Below, piece by piece: positions 1-10,763 of a stretch of 64,000 bases of DNA; position 1 is the stretch's first letter; every line of letters begins with the position of its first letter. Under the pieces are notes generated by a model that saw nothing but the letters and a program-made list of their open reading frames with translations, searched no databases and was not told where the DNA came from. Source of the DNA: Labedella gwakjiensis (lineage in GTDB: Bacteria > Actinomycetota > Actinomycetes > Actinomycetales > Microbacteriaceae); NCBI RefSeq assembly GCF_003014675.1, contig NZ_PYAU01000001.1, forward strand, positions 2,852,001 through 2,916,000, read 5' to 3'. The position numbers and the translations under genes are program-made.

Positions 1-92
1 AATCACTGACGTTCGACCGGCTCCCGAGACCTCGTCGCGCAAGCGACAGGAAACACAGCAGCAGTACAACGAAGAAGAGGGATATCCAACAT

Positions 93-968
93 ATGATGCG
101 CAAAAAGCTCTCCCTGGTCGCCATCGCGGCCGCCGGTGCGCTCGCGCTCGCCGCCTGTGGCGGATCGAGCAGCGACACCGACAACCCCGGCGCCGCCGTC
201 GAGGAGTCGCCCGAGTTCGAGGCCGGCACCACGATGGCCGAGCTCGCTGAGGCCGGCTCCATCACCATCGGAACGAAGTTCGACCAGCCGCTCTTCGGTC
301 TCGTCGGACCGGACGGTACGCCCGTCGGCTTCGACGTCGAGATCGGCAAGATCATCGCCGCGAAGCTCGGCATCTCCGCCGAGAACATCGAGTGGGAGGA
401 GACGGTCTCCGCGAACCGCGAGCCGTTCATCGAGAACGGTCAGGTCGACATCGTCATCGCGACGTACACGATCAACGACGAGCGCAAGGAAGTCATCTCC
501 TTCGCCGGTCCGTACTACGAGGCCGGTCAGTCGATCCTGACGCTCGCGGACAACGAGGACATCGAGAGCGAGGACGACCTCGTCGGCCAGCCGGTGTGCT
601 CGGTCTCCGGTTCCACGCCGGCCGACAACCTCACCGAGCTCGGTGCCGAGGTCGTGCTGACCGACACCTACGCCAACTGCCTCGAGCCGCTGCGCACGGG
701 TCAGGTCGTCGCCGTGAGCACCGACAACGTCATCCTGGCCGGCCTCGCCGCCCAGAACGAGGGCGAGTTCAAGGTCGTCGGCGAGCCCTTCACGCAGGAG
801 CCCTACGGCATCGGCCTCGCGAAGGACGACGTCGAGTTCCGCGACTGGATCAACGACGTGATCGAGGAGTCCTACGAGGACGGCTCGTACGAGCAGGCCT
901 GGGAGGACACCGCCGGAACGGTGCTTCCGTACGTCGACCCGCCCGCGGTCGACCGTTACGAGGACTGA
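93..968 (+). CDS. ABC transporter substrate-binding lipoprotein, polar amino acid type
   Basis: Extracellular binding protein of a family-3 (glutamate/glutamine-type) amino-acid ABC importer; it would capture the substrate outside the membrane and hand it to the two permeases encoded downstream. The first 21 residues are a lipoprotein signal peptide (MRKK, hydrophobic stretch, lipobox LAAC), so Cys22 is the lipidated residue. The mature part has the family patterns FDQPLFG and GFDVEIGK in the first lobe. Met codons at 93 and 96 are both possible starts; a purine-rich GAAGAAGAGG (71-80) is the ribosome site. The length (291 aa) is usual for the family. No ATP-binding subunit follows, so its gene may lie left of the window. 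The exact substrate is not determined by the sequence. Confidence 0.9.
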   Translation: MMRKKLSLVAIAAAGALALAACGGSSSDTDNPGAAVEESPEFEAGTTMAELAEAGSITIGTKFDQPLFGLVGPDGTPVGFDVEIGKIIAAKLGISAENIEWEETVSANREPFIENGQVDIVIATYTINDERKEVISFAGPYYEAGQSILTLADNEDIESEDDLVGQPVCSVSGSTPADNLTELGAEVVLTDTYANCLEPLRTGQVVAVSTDNVILAGLAAQNEGEFKVVGEPFTQEPYGIGLAKDDVEFRDWINDVIEESYEDGSYEQAWEDTAGTVLPYVDPPAVDRYED

Positions 969-977
969 CCCGATGAC

Positions 978-1015
978 GAGCGTTCCCCCGCGGCATGGTC
1001 CGCGGGGGAACGCTC
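978..1015 (+). terminator. Intra-operon stem-loop after the binding-protein gene
   Basis: A perfect 16-bp inverted repeat (978-993 with 1000-1015, 6-base loop) sits between the binding-protein gene and the first permease gene. In ABC importer operons such stems commonly act as partial terminators or mRNA-stabilising ends that give more binding protein than permease; that role is inferred here. There is no T-run after it. Confidence 0.6.
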
Positions 1016-1049
1016 GCTCCCTTCCGCTTCACCCAGAGAGGCCTCGCCC

Positions 1050-1693
1050 GTGCAGGTGATCTTCGACAACCTCCCCGTCTACTGGACGGGGTTCCTCGTG
1101 ACGCTCCAACTGACCGTCGTCGGCGGTGTCTTCGCGACCCTGATCGGGATCGTCATCGCGATCTTCCGGATCTCACCGGTCGCGTCCCTCCGGGGCTTCG
1201 CGACCGTCTACACCGAGATCGTCCGCTGCACCCCTCTCACACTCGTGTTCTTCTTCTGCGCCATCGTGCTTCCGATCCTGGGAGTCGACTTCCCGTACCT
1301 CGCCTTCGCCTTCATCGCGCTGAGCGTCTACACCTCGCCGTTCGTCGCCGAAGCGCTTCGCTCGGGCATCAACGGGGTGGCCCTCGGACAGGCAGAAGCT
1401 GCGCGGAGCCTCGGCCTCGGATTCGGACAGACCGTCGGCTTCGTGGTCTTCCCACAGGCGATCCGCATGACCATTCCGCCCCTCATCAACGTCTTCATCG
1501 CACTCACGAAGAACACGTCCATCGCGGGGGCCTTCTACGTCACCGAACTCTTCGGAGTGGGACGCGCGCTCGTGAACGCCAACGGCAACGCGGTCATCGC
1601 GATCCTGCTCGGCGTCGCATTCTTCTACCTCGTCATCACGGTGCCGCTCGGCCAGATCGCCGCGCACCTCGAGCGAAAGGTCGCGGTGACCCG

Positions 1694-1697
<4 letters not shown>
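1050..1697 (+). CDS. Amino acid ABC transporter permease (first subunit)
   Basis: Inner-membrane permease of the His/Glu/Gln/Arg class, 215 aa. It opens with the family pattern NLPVYWTGFLVTLQ and has about five hydrophobic segments. The cytoplasmic EAA loop that contacts the ATPase reads EAARSLGLGFGQT in the middle of the protein. A GTG start at 1050 fits the family N-terminus. Its stop overlaps the next permease start by four bases (ATGA), so the two are translationally coupled and probably form the heterodimeric channel for the upstream binding protein. Confidence 0.9.
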
Positions 1698-3701
<2,004 letters not shown>

Positions 3702-3703
3702 CG

Positions 3704-6232
3704 ATGCGGGTTCCGCTCAGTTGGCTCGCGGAGTTCGTCGAGCTCACCCCGGGGACGACCCCGGAGGACGTGCACGCCGCGCTCGTGCGCGTCGGACTCG
3801 AGGAGGAGGAGATCCACCGGGTCGAGCTCTCCGGTCCTATCGTCGTCGGCGAGGTCCTCGAGTTCGTCGAGGAGCCGCAGAAGAACGGCAAGACCATCCG
3901 TTGGTGCCAGGTGCGCGTCGCGCCCGAGGGTGAGACGGCTGCCGATGGCGGCGAGAGCGTGCACGGCATCGTGTGCGGTGCGTCGAACTTCTTCGTGGGC
4001 GACAAGGTCCCCGTGACTCTGCCCGGTGCGGTCCTTCCCGGACCGTTCCCGATCGCCGCTCGGAAGACCTACGGTCACGTGTCCGACGGCATGATCGCGT
4101 CGTCCCGCGAACTCGGGCTCGGCGACGAGCACGACGGCATCCTCCGTCTAGCCGAGCTCGGGCTCGGCGATGCACCCGTCGGCTCCGACGTGATCGCACT
4201 GCTCGGGCTCGACGACTCGGCGGTGGAGATCAACGTCACTCCCGACCGGGGTTACGCCTTCTCCATCCGGGGCGTCGCTCGCGAGTACTCGCACGCCACC
4301 GGTGCCGCCTTCACCGATCCCGCCGAGGCGTTCGACCGCCCGGCTGCCCGCGAAGGCGGCTATCCCGTCTCGATCACCGACCAGGCGCCCATCCGCGGTC
4401 GCGTCGGCGCGTCCGTGTTCGTCGCGCGCACCGTGCGCGGTGTCGACGTGAGCCGGCCGACACCCACGTGGATGTCGTCTCGTCTGCGCCTCGCGGGGAT
4501 CCGCTCGATCTCGCTGCCCGTCGACATCACGAACTACGTGATGCTCGAGCTCGGCCAGCCGATCCACGGCTACGACCTCGACCGGTTGAGCGGCGGCATC
4601 GTCGTCCGCCGTGCCGAGGCGGGGGAGCGTCTGACGACCCTCGACGGCCAGGACCGCGCGCTCCACACGGAGGACCTCCTCATCACCGATGAGTCTGGCC
4701 CCATCGGCCTGGCCGGGGTGATGGGTGGCGCCACCACCGAGATCACGGATGACACGCGGAACATCCTCGTGGAGGCCGCGCGCTTCGACACCGTCTCGAT
4801 CGCGCGCACGGCCCGTCGTCACAAGCTTCCGAGCGAAGCGTCCAAGCGGTTCGAGCGCGGCGTCGACCCCAACGTGGCGTCGAACGCCGCCGACCGGGTG
4901 GCGCAGCTGCTCGTCGAGCTCGCGGGTGGAACGGTCGACGAAGAGACGACGGTGATCGACGAGGCGGAGACGCCTGCCGTCATCGCACTCCCCGACGGCT
5001 ACGTGTCGCGGCTCGTCGGTTTCGAGGCGGGACGCGACGAGACGATCGCGGCCCTCCGCGAGGTAGGGTGCGTCGTCGACGACTCCGAGTCGGATCTCGC
5101 GGTGACGCCGCCCTCATGGAGACCCGACATCACCGAGCGGGCCGATCTCGTGGAAGAGGTCGCGCGCATCCTGGGGTACGACCGTATTCCGGCCGTACTG
5201 CCCGTCGCTCCTCCCGGTCGTGGGCTCACGCCGGCACAGATCCAGCGCCGCCGGGTGGCCGACGCGCTCGCCGCCTGGGGTGCGACCGAGGTGCTCGCGT
5301 ACCCGTTCGTCGCCGCCGAGCAGAATGCGCTCTTCGGGGCCCCCGACGGCGATACGCCGGAGGCCGTCCGCGTCGCCAACCCGCTCGACGCGACGGTGCC
5401 GTTCCTCCGAACCTCGCTCCTGCCCGGGCTCCTCGCCGTGGCGGGGCGCAACCTCTCGCGCGGGCTCACGGATCTCACGCTCTTCGAGTCGGGAACGGTG
5501 TTCCGTCCTGCTCGTGGTCGTTCGTACGGCCAGCGCGAGCTGCCGTCGGCGGCGCAGCGTCCCACGGCCGAGCACCTCGCCAAGCTGGAGGACGGCATCC
5601 CGCCGCAGCCGCGTCACGTGGGCGTGATCTCACTCGGGAACCGCCTACCCAAGCGCGTGGGGGAGTCGGCGGTGCCCGCCGGGCTCGCCGATGTCCTCGC
5701 CGCCGTCGAGGTCGTCTCGCTCGCGACGGGTGTGCAGATCGACGTCGCACAGGGGCGCCATCACGCGTTCCACCCCGGCCGCACCGCCGCGCTGAGCGTG
5801 GCGGGTGCGCCGATCGGATACGCCGGTGAGCTGCTGCCGTCCGTCGCGCGTGACCTCGATCTGCCGCGCACGGTCGCGGCGCTCGAGCTCGATCTCGATG
5901 CGGTGATCGCGGCGTCCCGCGAGACCGTCGACGCCACGCCGATCCGCGTGATGCCGGCCGCGACGCAGGACCTGTCGCTCGTCGTGACCGACCGGGTGCC
6001 GGCGTCCGCCGTGCTGTCGGCCGTGCGCGAGGGTGCGGGGGAGCTGCTCGAGGACGTCCGACTCGTAGACGACTACCGCGGACAGGGGCTCGAGGAGGGC
6101 ACGAAGAGCCTCACCTTCGCGCTGCGGTTCCGCTCTGACGATCACACGCTGACCGCGGCGGAGGCGAGCGACGCGAAGGTCGCCGGAGCGGCCCTCGCCG
6201 GGAGTCGTTTCGGAGCGGCGATCCGCGAGTAG
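3704..6232 (+). CDS. pheT: Phenylalanine--tRNA ligase beta subunit
   Basis: Beta subunit of phenylalanyl-tRNA synthetase, 842 aa, normal bacterial length. Domain order visible: N-terminal segment MRVPLSWLAEFV, an OB-fold tRNA-binding domain (about 40-165, with VCGASNFFVGDKVPV), the B3/4 editing domain, the B5 domain (around PSWRPDITERADLVEEVARI), the catalytic-like core, and a C-terminal FDX-ACB anticodon-binding domain (from about PIRVMPAATQDLSLVV). ATG 3704 lies two bases after the pheS stop, so the pair is translationally coupled. It is followed by a terminator-like hairpin and a dispersed repeat. Confidence 0.96.
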   Translation: MRVPLSWLAEFVELTPGTTPEDVHAALVRVGLEEEEIHRVELSGPIVVGEVLEFVEEPQKNGKTIRWCQVRVAPEGETAADGGESVHGIVCGASNFFVGDKVPVTLPGAVLPGPFPIAARKTYGHVSDGMIASSRELGLGDEHDGILRLAELGLGDAPVGSDVIALLGLDDSAVEINVTPDRGYAFSIRGVAREYSHATGAAFTDPAEAFDRPAAREGGYPVSITDQAPIRGRVGASVFVARTVRGVDVSRPTPTWMSSRLRLAGIRSISLPVDITNYVMLELGQPIHGYDLDRLSGGIVVRRAEAGERLTTLDGQDRALHTEDLLITDESGPIGLAGVMGGATTEITDDTRNILVEAARFDTVSIARTARRHKLPSEASKRFERGVDPNVASNAADRVAQLLVELAGGTVDEETTVIDEAETPAVIALPDGYVSRLVGFEAGRDETIAALREVGCVVDDSESDLAVTPPSWRPDITERADLVEEVARILGYDRIPAVLPVAPPGRGLTPAQIQRRRVADALAAWGATEVLAYPFVAAEQNALFGAPDGDTPEAVRVANPLDATVPFLRTSLLPGLLAVAGRNLSRGLTDLTLFESGTVFRPARGRSYGQRELPSAAQRPTAEHLAKLEDGIPPQPRHVGVISLGNRLPKRVGESAVPAGLADVLAAVEVVSLATGVQIDVAQGRHHAFHPGRTAALSVAGAPIGYAGELLPSVARDLDLPRTVAALELDLDAVIAASRETVDATPIRVMPAATQDLSLVVTDRVPASAVLSAVREGAGELLEDVRLVDDYRGQGLEEGTKSLTFALRFRSDDHTLTAAEASDAKVAGAALAGSRFGAAIRE

Positions 6233-6253
6233 CGCCGACCGCGACGACGACGA

Positions 6254-6283
6254 GAGGACGCGGCCCCGTGGGGTCGTGTCCTC
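6254..6283 (+). terminator. Hairpin terminator after pheT
   Basis: GAGGAC...GGCCCC pairs with GGGGTC...GTCCTC across a short GT loop, with two weak positions in the stem. It begins about 20 bases after the pheT stop and is followed by TTCGTGTTC. Placement at the end of the pheST operon fits a rho-independent-like terminator. Confidence 0.5.
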
Positions 6284-6310
6284 TTCGTGTTCGGGCGCGG
6301 CCACGTGGTG

Positions 6311-6375
6311 CGAGGGCGCCAGATATGAGTCGAGGGCGCCAGGTGTACCTGGCGCCCTCGCTCGGGAGTAGCCCT
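6311..6375. repeat. Modular intergenic repeat, copy 1
   Basis: Built as unit CGAGGGCGCCAG (6311-6322), 8-base spacer, the same unit again (6331-6342), 8-base spacer, then GGCGCCCTCG (6351-6360) followed by a 15-base tail CTCGGGAGTAGCCCT. The second unit, spacer and reverse unit form a perfect 30-base palindrome (6331-6360, 14-bp stem). The same architecture and an identical 25-base end occur at 25089-25153. Both copies lie between convergent genes, so a bidirectional terminator role is plausible. Confidence 0.75.
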
Positions 6376-6380
6376 TTGGG

Positions 6381-7943
6381 TTAGTCGCGGAAGGACTCGA
6401 TGGAGGCGCCCAGGGAGATCAGGCGCTCCTGGAGCTGCTCGTAGCCGCGCGCGATGATGTCCACGTTGCGCAGGACGCTCGTGCCCTTCGCCGCGAGCAT
6501 CGCGAGCAGGATCACGACGGCGGGCCGCAGGGCCGGGGGGCAGCTGACCTCTGCACCCGACCAGTGCGTCGGGCCCGAGATGTCGAGGCGGTGCGGGTCG
6601 CGCAGTCGCACGTTCGCCCCGAGGCGCGTGAGGTCCGTGAGGTGGATGGCGCGCCCCTCGTACACCCAGTCGTGGATCAGCGTGTCGCCCGTTGCGCATG
6701 CCGCGATGACCGCGAAGAACGGCAGGTTGTCGATGTTGAGGCCGGGGAACGGCATCGGGTGGATCTTGTCGATCGGCGCGCGCAGCTCCGACGGGTGCAC
6801 CGTGACGTCGACGAGACGCGTGCGCTCGTTCTTCGCGAGGTACTCCGGCGTGATCGTGTACTTCAGGCCCATCTCGCTGAGCGTGGCGAGCTCGATCTCC
6901 ATGAACTCGATCGGGACACGCATGACGGTGATCTCCGAGTTCGTGACGATGCCGGCGGTGAGGAGGCTCATGGCCTCCACCGGGTCCTCTCCTGGCCAGT
7001 AGTCGACGTCCGCGTCGATGTGCGTCTTGCCCGTGATGCGGAGCGTCGTGGAGCCGATGCCCTCCACCTCGATGCCGAGGAGCTGCAGGTAGAAGCAGAG
7101 GTCCTGCACCATGTAGTTGGGGCTCGCGTTGCGGATGACGGTGACGCCGTCGCGCACGGCTGCGGCCATGATCGCGTTCTCGGTGACGGTGTCGCCGCGC
7201 TCCGTGAGGATGACGGTGATCTGCTCGTCCGACTTCGGCGTCACGGTGGCGTGGTACCAGCCGGCGCCGGCCTCGACCTCGAGCCCGAAGGGGCGGAGCG
7301 CGATGAGGTGAGGCTCGACCGTGCGGGTGCCGAGGTCGCAGCCGCCGGCGTACGGGAGCTCGAACTGGGTGAAGCGTCCGAGCAGCGGACCGAGGAACAT
7401 GAGGACGCTGCGCGTGCGGCGGCCGGCCTCCTCGTCGATCGCGTCGAGCTTGACCTTCTCGGGGACCTTGATCTCGACGTCGTTGCCGTCGGCCGACCAC
7501 GTGACCTGCACGCCGAGGCTGCGCAGGACGTCGATGATGCGATCGACCTCGACGATGCGTGCGACGCGGTGGAGGCGCGTGGTGCCGCGGTTCATGAGCG
7601 CGGCGCACAGCAGCGCGACGGCGCCGTTCTTGCTCGACTTGACCTCGATGCTTCCGTGGAGCTTCGCGCCGCCCTGGACGCGAAGGTGGGAGCCCTTGCG
7701 GGTGTCGCCGAAGGTGACGATCTCGCTGTCGAGCGCTGCGCTGATCCGGCTGAGGAGGTCGAGGCTCATGTTCTGCCCGCCCTGCTCGATGCGGTTGATC
7801 GCGCTCTGGCTCGTGCCGACGCGTTCCGCGAGCTGGGACTGGGTGAGTCCCTTGCCCTGGCGGGCGCCGCGGATGAGGGCTCCGACTTCGCGGAGCGGGG
7901 CTGTGGTCGTGGGTAGCGTGGTTACGTCTGTCACGTGGTTCAT
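6381..7943 (-). CDS. murA: UDP-N-acetylglucosamine 1-carboxyvinyltransferase with N-terminal HTH domain
   Basis: MurA transfers enolpyruvate from PEP to UDP-GlcNAc, the first committed step of peptidoglycan synthesis, in the cytoplasm. The 520-aa protein is about 90 residues longer than ordinary MurA: residues 20-75 form an Xre-type helix-turn-helix (GLTQSQLAERVGTSQSAINRIE) fused ahead of the enzyme. The enzyme part keeps the Lys-Asn pair (SSKNGA, about 105-106) and the PEP-binding Cys in GGCDLGTRTVEPH (Cys202), so it should be active and fosfomycin-sensitive in principle. A perfect inverted repeat lies three bases upstream of the start codon, suggesting that the fused domain controls its own gene. 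It converges with pheT across the repeat element. It may be a second MurA paralogue; the rest of the genome is not seen. Confidence 0.9.
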   Translation of the reverse strand: MNHVTDVTTLPTTTAPLREVGALIRGARQGKGLTQSQLAERVGTSQSAINRIEQGGQNMSLDLLSRISAALDSEIVTFGDTRKGSHLRVQGGAKLHGSIEVKSSKNGAVALLCAALMNRGTTRLHRVARIVEVDRIIDVLRSLGVQVTWSADGNDVEIKVPEKVKLDAIDEEAGRRTRSVLMFLGPLLGRFTQFELPYAGGCDLGTRTVEPHLIALRPFGLEVEAGAGWYHATVTPKSDEQITVILTERGDTVTENAIMAAAVRDGVTVIRNASPNYMVQDLCFYLQLLGIEVEGIGSTTLRITGKTHIDADVDYWPGEDPVEAMSLLTAGIVTNSEITVMRVPIEFMEIELATLSEMGLKYTITPEYLAKNERTRLVDVTVHPSELRAPIDKIHPMPFPGLNIDNLPFFAVIAACATGDTLIHDWVYEGRAIHLTDLTRLGANVRLRDPHRLDISGPTHWSGAEVSCPPALRPAVVILLAMLAAKGTSVLRNVDIIARGYEQLQERLISLGASIESFRD

Positions 7944-7946
7944 CGT

Positions 7947-7962
7947 ATCTCAGATGTGAGAT
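7947..7962 (-). promoter_or_regulatory. Inverted repeat upstream of the HTH-MurA start
   Basis: ATCTCA and TGAGAT (perfect 6-bp arms, 4-base spacer GATG on the plus strand) lie three bases upstream of the murA start codon. The position and symmetry fit an Xre-type operator; binding by the fused HTH domain is an inference. Confidence 0.4.
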
Positions 7963-8058
7963 GAAGTGACGTCGATTGTGCATTTTCCGGGCATCGGCGT
8001 GTCCGCTGGACGAGCCGGATGCCGTCCCGTGACGTACGAGGGTCCCGGCGGTCTTCAG

Positions 8059-9093
8059 TCAGGCCGTGGGATGGATGACCCGGATCCCGGTCGGGGGAGC
8101 CGAGTCGGTGAGCGGCAAGAGCGCCGCTCCCTCGTCGAGATCGACGCTCCCCGCGACGAGATCCTGGGGGCGCAGCGCCCCCGACGCGACGAGCGCGAGC
8201 ATCTCGTCGTAGTCGCGCGCGGCCATGCCGTGGCTGCCGAGGATGTCGAGCTCCCATCCGATGACCCGATCGAGCGGGAGGCTCGGCATCTCGGCGGAGG
8301 CCAGGAGACCGATCTGGACGTGACGGCCGCGACGGCGCAGGGAACTGACGGCCGACGTACTCGTCTCGGCCGACCCGACGGCGTCGACGGAGACGTGTGC
8401 TCCGCCGCCGGTGAGAGACGCGATCTCGTCCGCCGTCGTCGGCGAAGCCACGAGCGTGTGCTCGGCGCCGAGCGACCGCGCGAGCTCGAGGGCGTCGGCG
8501 CTGCGGTCCACCGCGACCACGCGGGCCCCGAGCGCGCGGGCGATCATGACGGCGCTGAGCCCGACGCCGCCGGCACCGTAGACCGCGATCCACTCGTCAG
8601 CCCGCACGTTGGCGCGCGCGTGAACGGCGCGGAACGCCGTCGCGAACCGGCAGCCGAGGCTCGCGGCCGCATCGTCGTCGAGCGCGTCCGGCACGGAGAC
8701 GAGGTTCGCGTCCGCCGCGTGGATGGCGACGAGCTCGGCGTGTGAACCCCAGTGCGTGAATCCCGGCTGCGTCTGGTTCGGGCACACCTGCGCGTTGCCG
8801 GAGCGACACCATTCGCAGGCGCCGCAGCCGCACACGAAGGGAGCGGTCACGCGCTGCCCGACGTGCCAGCCCGTGACGCCGGTGCCGACATCCTCGATGG
8901 TCCCGACGAACTCGTGGCCGGGGACGTGGGGGAGGGTGACCATGTCGTCGCCGTGCGCCCACGCGTGCCAGTCGCTGCGGCAGAGGCCAGAGGCCTGAAC
9001 GCGCACGAGGACGCCGCCGTCCGGTGCGATCGGCGCGGGGACGTCGCGCACCTCGACGGGGCCGCCGAAGGCGTCGTACACGATGGCTCTCAT
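8059..9093 (-). CDS. Zinc-dependent alcohol dehydrogenase, MDR family
   Basis: NAD(P)-dependent zinc alcohol dehydrogenase of the medium-chain family, 344 aa, cytoplasmic. Catalytic zinc ligands are Cys38 (GLCRSDWH) and the His60-Glu61 pair (GHE). The structural-zinc lobe has Cys90, Cys93, Cys96 and Cys104 in the usual spacing. The nucleotide fold starts at YGAGGVGLS. The C-terminal part continues normally to VIHPTA. ATG 9093 gives a standard family N-terminus (MRAIVYDAFGGPVEVRDVP). It lies 122 bases downstream of the PucR-type gene on the same strand, so it may be the last gene of that catabolic unit or separate; substrate unknown. Confidence 0.88.
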   Translation of the reverse strand: MRAIVYDAFGGPVEVRDVPAPIAPDGGVLVRVQASGLCRSDWHAWAHGDDMVTLPHVPGHEFVGTIEDVGTGVTGWHVGQRVTAPFVCGCGACEWCRSGNAQVCPNQTQPGFTHWGSHAELVAIHAADANLVSVPDALDDDAAASLGCRFATAFRAVHARANVRADEWIAVYGAGGVGLSAVMIARALGARVVAVDRSADALELARSLGAEHTLVASPTTADEIASLTGGGAHVSVDAVGSAETSTSAVSSLRRRGRHVQIGLLASAEMPSLPLDRVIGWELDILGSHGMAARDYDEMLALVASGALRPQDLVAGSVDLDEGAALLPLTDSAPPTGIRVIHPTA

Positions 9094-9215
9094 AGGGTCT
9101 CGTCCGTTCCGGGTCGCCCCGTGTCGTTGTGGTCGGTGTGGTGGGTCTGTGTCGTGGTGCCGGTTGTCGTGGCGTCGGTTGACGCGGCGACGGTCGTCGA
9201 GGCGATCTGAGGGGC

Positions 9216-10763
9216 TCAGCCGCGGTGTCGTCGCCCGGAGGCGCTCGTCGTGGACCTCAGGAGGGCGCGACAGGCGAGGTGGACGGCGAGCCGCACCTCG
9301 GAGTCCGAGAGGTCGAGGCTGAGGAGCTCGCTCGCCCTCGCGATGCGTGTCGAGACGGTGTTGCGATGAAGTCGGAGGGCGTCGGCCGTCGCGGCGATGC
9401 CCGACTCGTGGTCGAGGTAGGAGGTCAGCGTCTCGAGCAGCTCGGGAGCGCGGTCGAGCAGGGGCCCGAGGAGTGAGCGTGCGGCGGGGACGAAGGTGTC
9501 GTTCTCGGTCCACGAGAGGAGGAGCTGCTCGAGTCCGAGCGTGTCGATCCGGACGAACCAGCCGGCGGCGGAGCGCGATGCCGCGATGCGTGCGGCGTCG
9601 GTCGCTTCGTCGATGGTCGCGACGAGTCCGGCCGAGCCGCTCTGCAGAGACCCGACACCGGTCGCGACGTTGAACGCTCGGCGCACCGAGACATGGAGCT
9701 CCCGGATGACGACCGCGAGCTCCTCGACCTGTTCCGGCGACGGAGGCGCTGGAAAGCTCGCCCATGCGGTGATCCCGCGTCCGCTCGTCGCGGCGTGGAA
9801 CGTGCCAGGACGCGAGGCCAGCTCGCGTGTGACGAGGCGCAGCAATTGGAAGGTGTCGACGCGGGTGCGGCCGATGACACGGAAGGCCACGTGGAAGCCT
9901 GTGGTGCGCCAGCCGCGATCGAACATGCGTTGCTCGAGCTCTGGGTCCCGACCGTCGCGCTGCTCCACGAAATCCCGCAGGAGACCCGACGCGACGGCGG
10001 CGTCGTTGACGTCGGCGACCTCGTCGATGAGGATGCGCGCGGCCACGGCGGGCATGGCGACCTCGGCGGCCACAGCGAGGGCGCTCAGCTGGGCCGCGCT
10101 CAGGCCCACGTCGAAGAACGCGAGCCGCAGCCCGGCACGGCTCGGGCTGTCGATACTCACCGAGGCCGCGGCCCCGTCGGGGGTCGCTACGGTGTCGAGC
10201 CACGGGCCGAAATCGATGGCGGCATGCACCGACGCGGCGAGTGATCCGCCGGCCTCGAGCACGACCCCGGTCGAGTCGACGAGCGCGATGCCATGGCCGA
10301 CACTCGCGGAGAGGTGACGCAGGAGGTCGAGGAGGCCGGACGCGTGGTACTCGATCGACTGGGCGACGTGCCTCACGTAGCCGAGCGTGAGAGCGTCGCG
10401 TCCCTCGACGAGTTTCCAACACGCCTTCGCGAGCGCGAGTGGTTCTTCGGTGTCGAAGACGACCAGGCCGAGTCTGTCGGCGAGGGTTCGGGTCCCTTGC
10501 CCGAGCACGTCGGCGCGGGGGAGGGCCAGTGCTCGGTAGCCGCGGTCGCGCACGCGGCGCACGAGGGCATCCTGTTGCCAACTCGTCGCCGGCGGCGGTG
10601 TGGTGAGGATGGCGAGAGCCGACGTATCCGTCGCGGGGAGGTCGTCGGCACCTGTGGCGACCTCGACCCCCGTCCACTCGTCGGCGGTCGATCCCGCGAC
10701 GATGCGTAGGCCGCCGTTCCGTGGATGGGCGAGGAGCGCCGCGGCGTCGAGGACGGCGCTCAT
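9216..10763 (-). CDS. PucR/CdaR-type transcriptional regulator
   Basis: Cytoplasmic regulator of 515 aa. The N-terminal half resembles the purine-catabolism regulator (PucR) sensory region, the middle a GGDEF-like fold seen in CdaR/PucR proteins, and the C-terminus holds the diagnostic PucR helix-turn-helix: ESGIAATADALRLHRNTVST followed by R[IL]..A. The start at 10763 overlaps the upstream DUF917 stop by four bases, so it is co-transcribed with the putative catabolic operon and is the likely local regulator. The two palindromes ahead of the permease gene (17021-17069) are its best candidate operators in this window. The effector is probably the operon's substrate or a product. Confidence 0.85.
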   Translation of the reverse strand: MSAVLDAAALLAHPRNGGLRIVAGSTADEWTGVEVATGADDLPATDTSALAILTTPPPATSWQQDALVRRVRDRGYRALALPRADVLGQGTRTLADRLGLVVFDTEEPLALAKACWKLVEGRDALTLGYVRHVAQSIEYHASGLLDLLRHLSASVGHGIALVDSTGVVLEAGGSLAASVHAAIDFGPWLDTVATPDGAAASVSIDSPSRAGLRLAFFDVGLSAAQLSALAVAAEVAMPAVAARILIDEVADVNDAAVASGLLRDFVEQRDGRDPELEQRMFDRGWRTTGFHVAFRVIGRTRVDTFQLLRLVTRELASRPGTFHAATSGRGITAWASFPAPPSPEQVEELAVVIRELHVSVRRAFNVATGVGSLQSGSAGLVATIDEATDAARIAASRSAAGWFVRIDTLGLEQLLLSWTENDTFVPAARSLLGPLLDRAPELLETLTSYLDHESGIAATADALRLHRNTVSTRIARASELLSLDLSDSEVRLAVHLACRALLRSTTSASGRRHRG

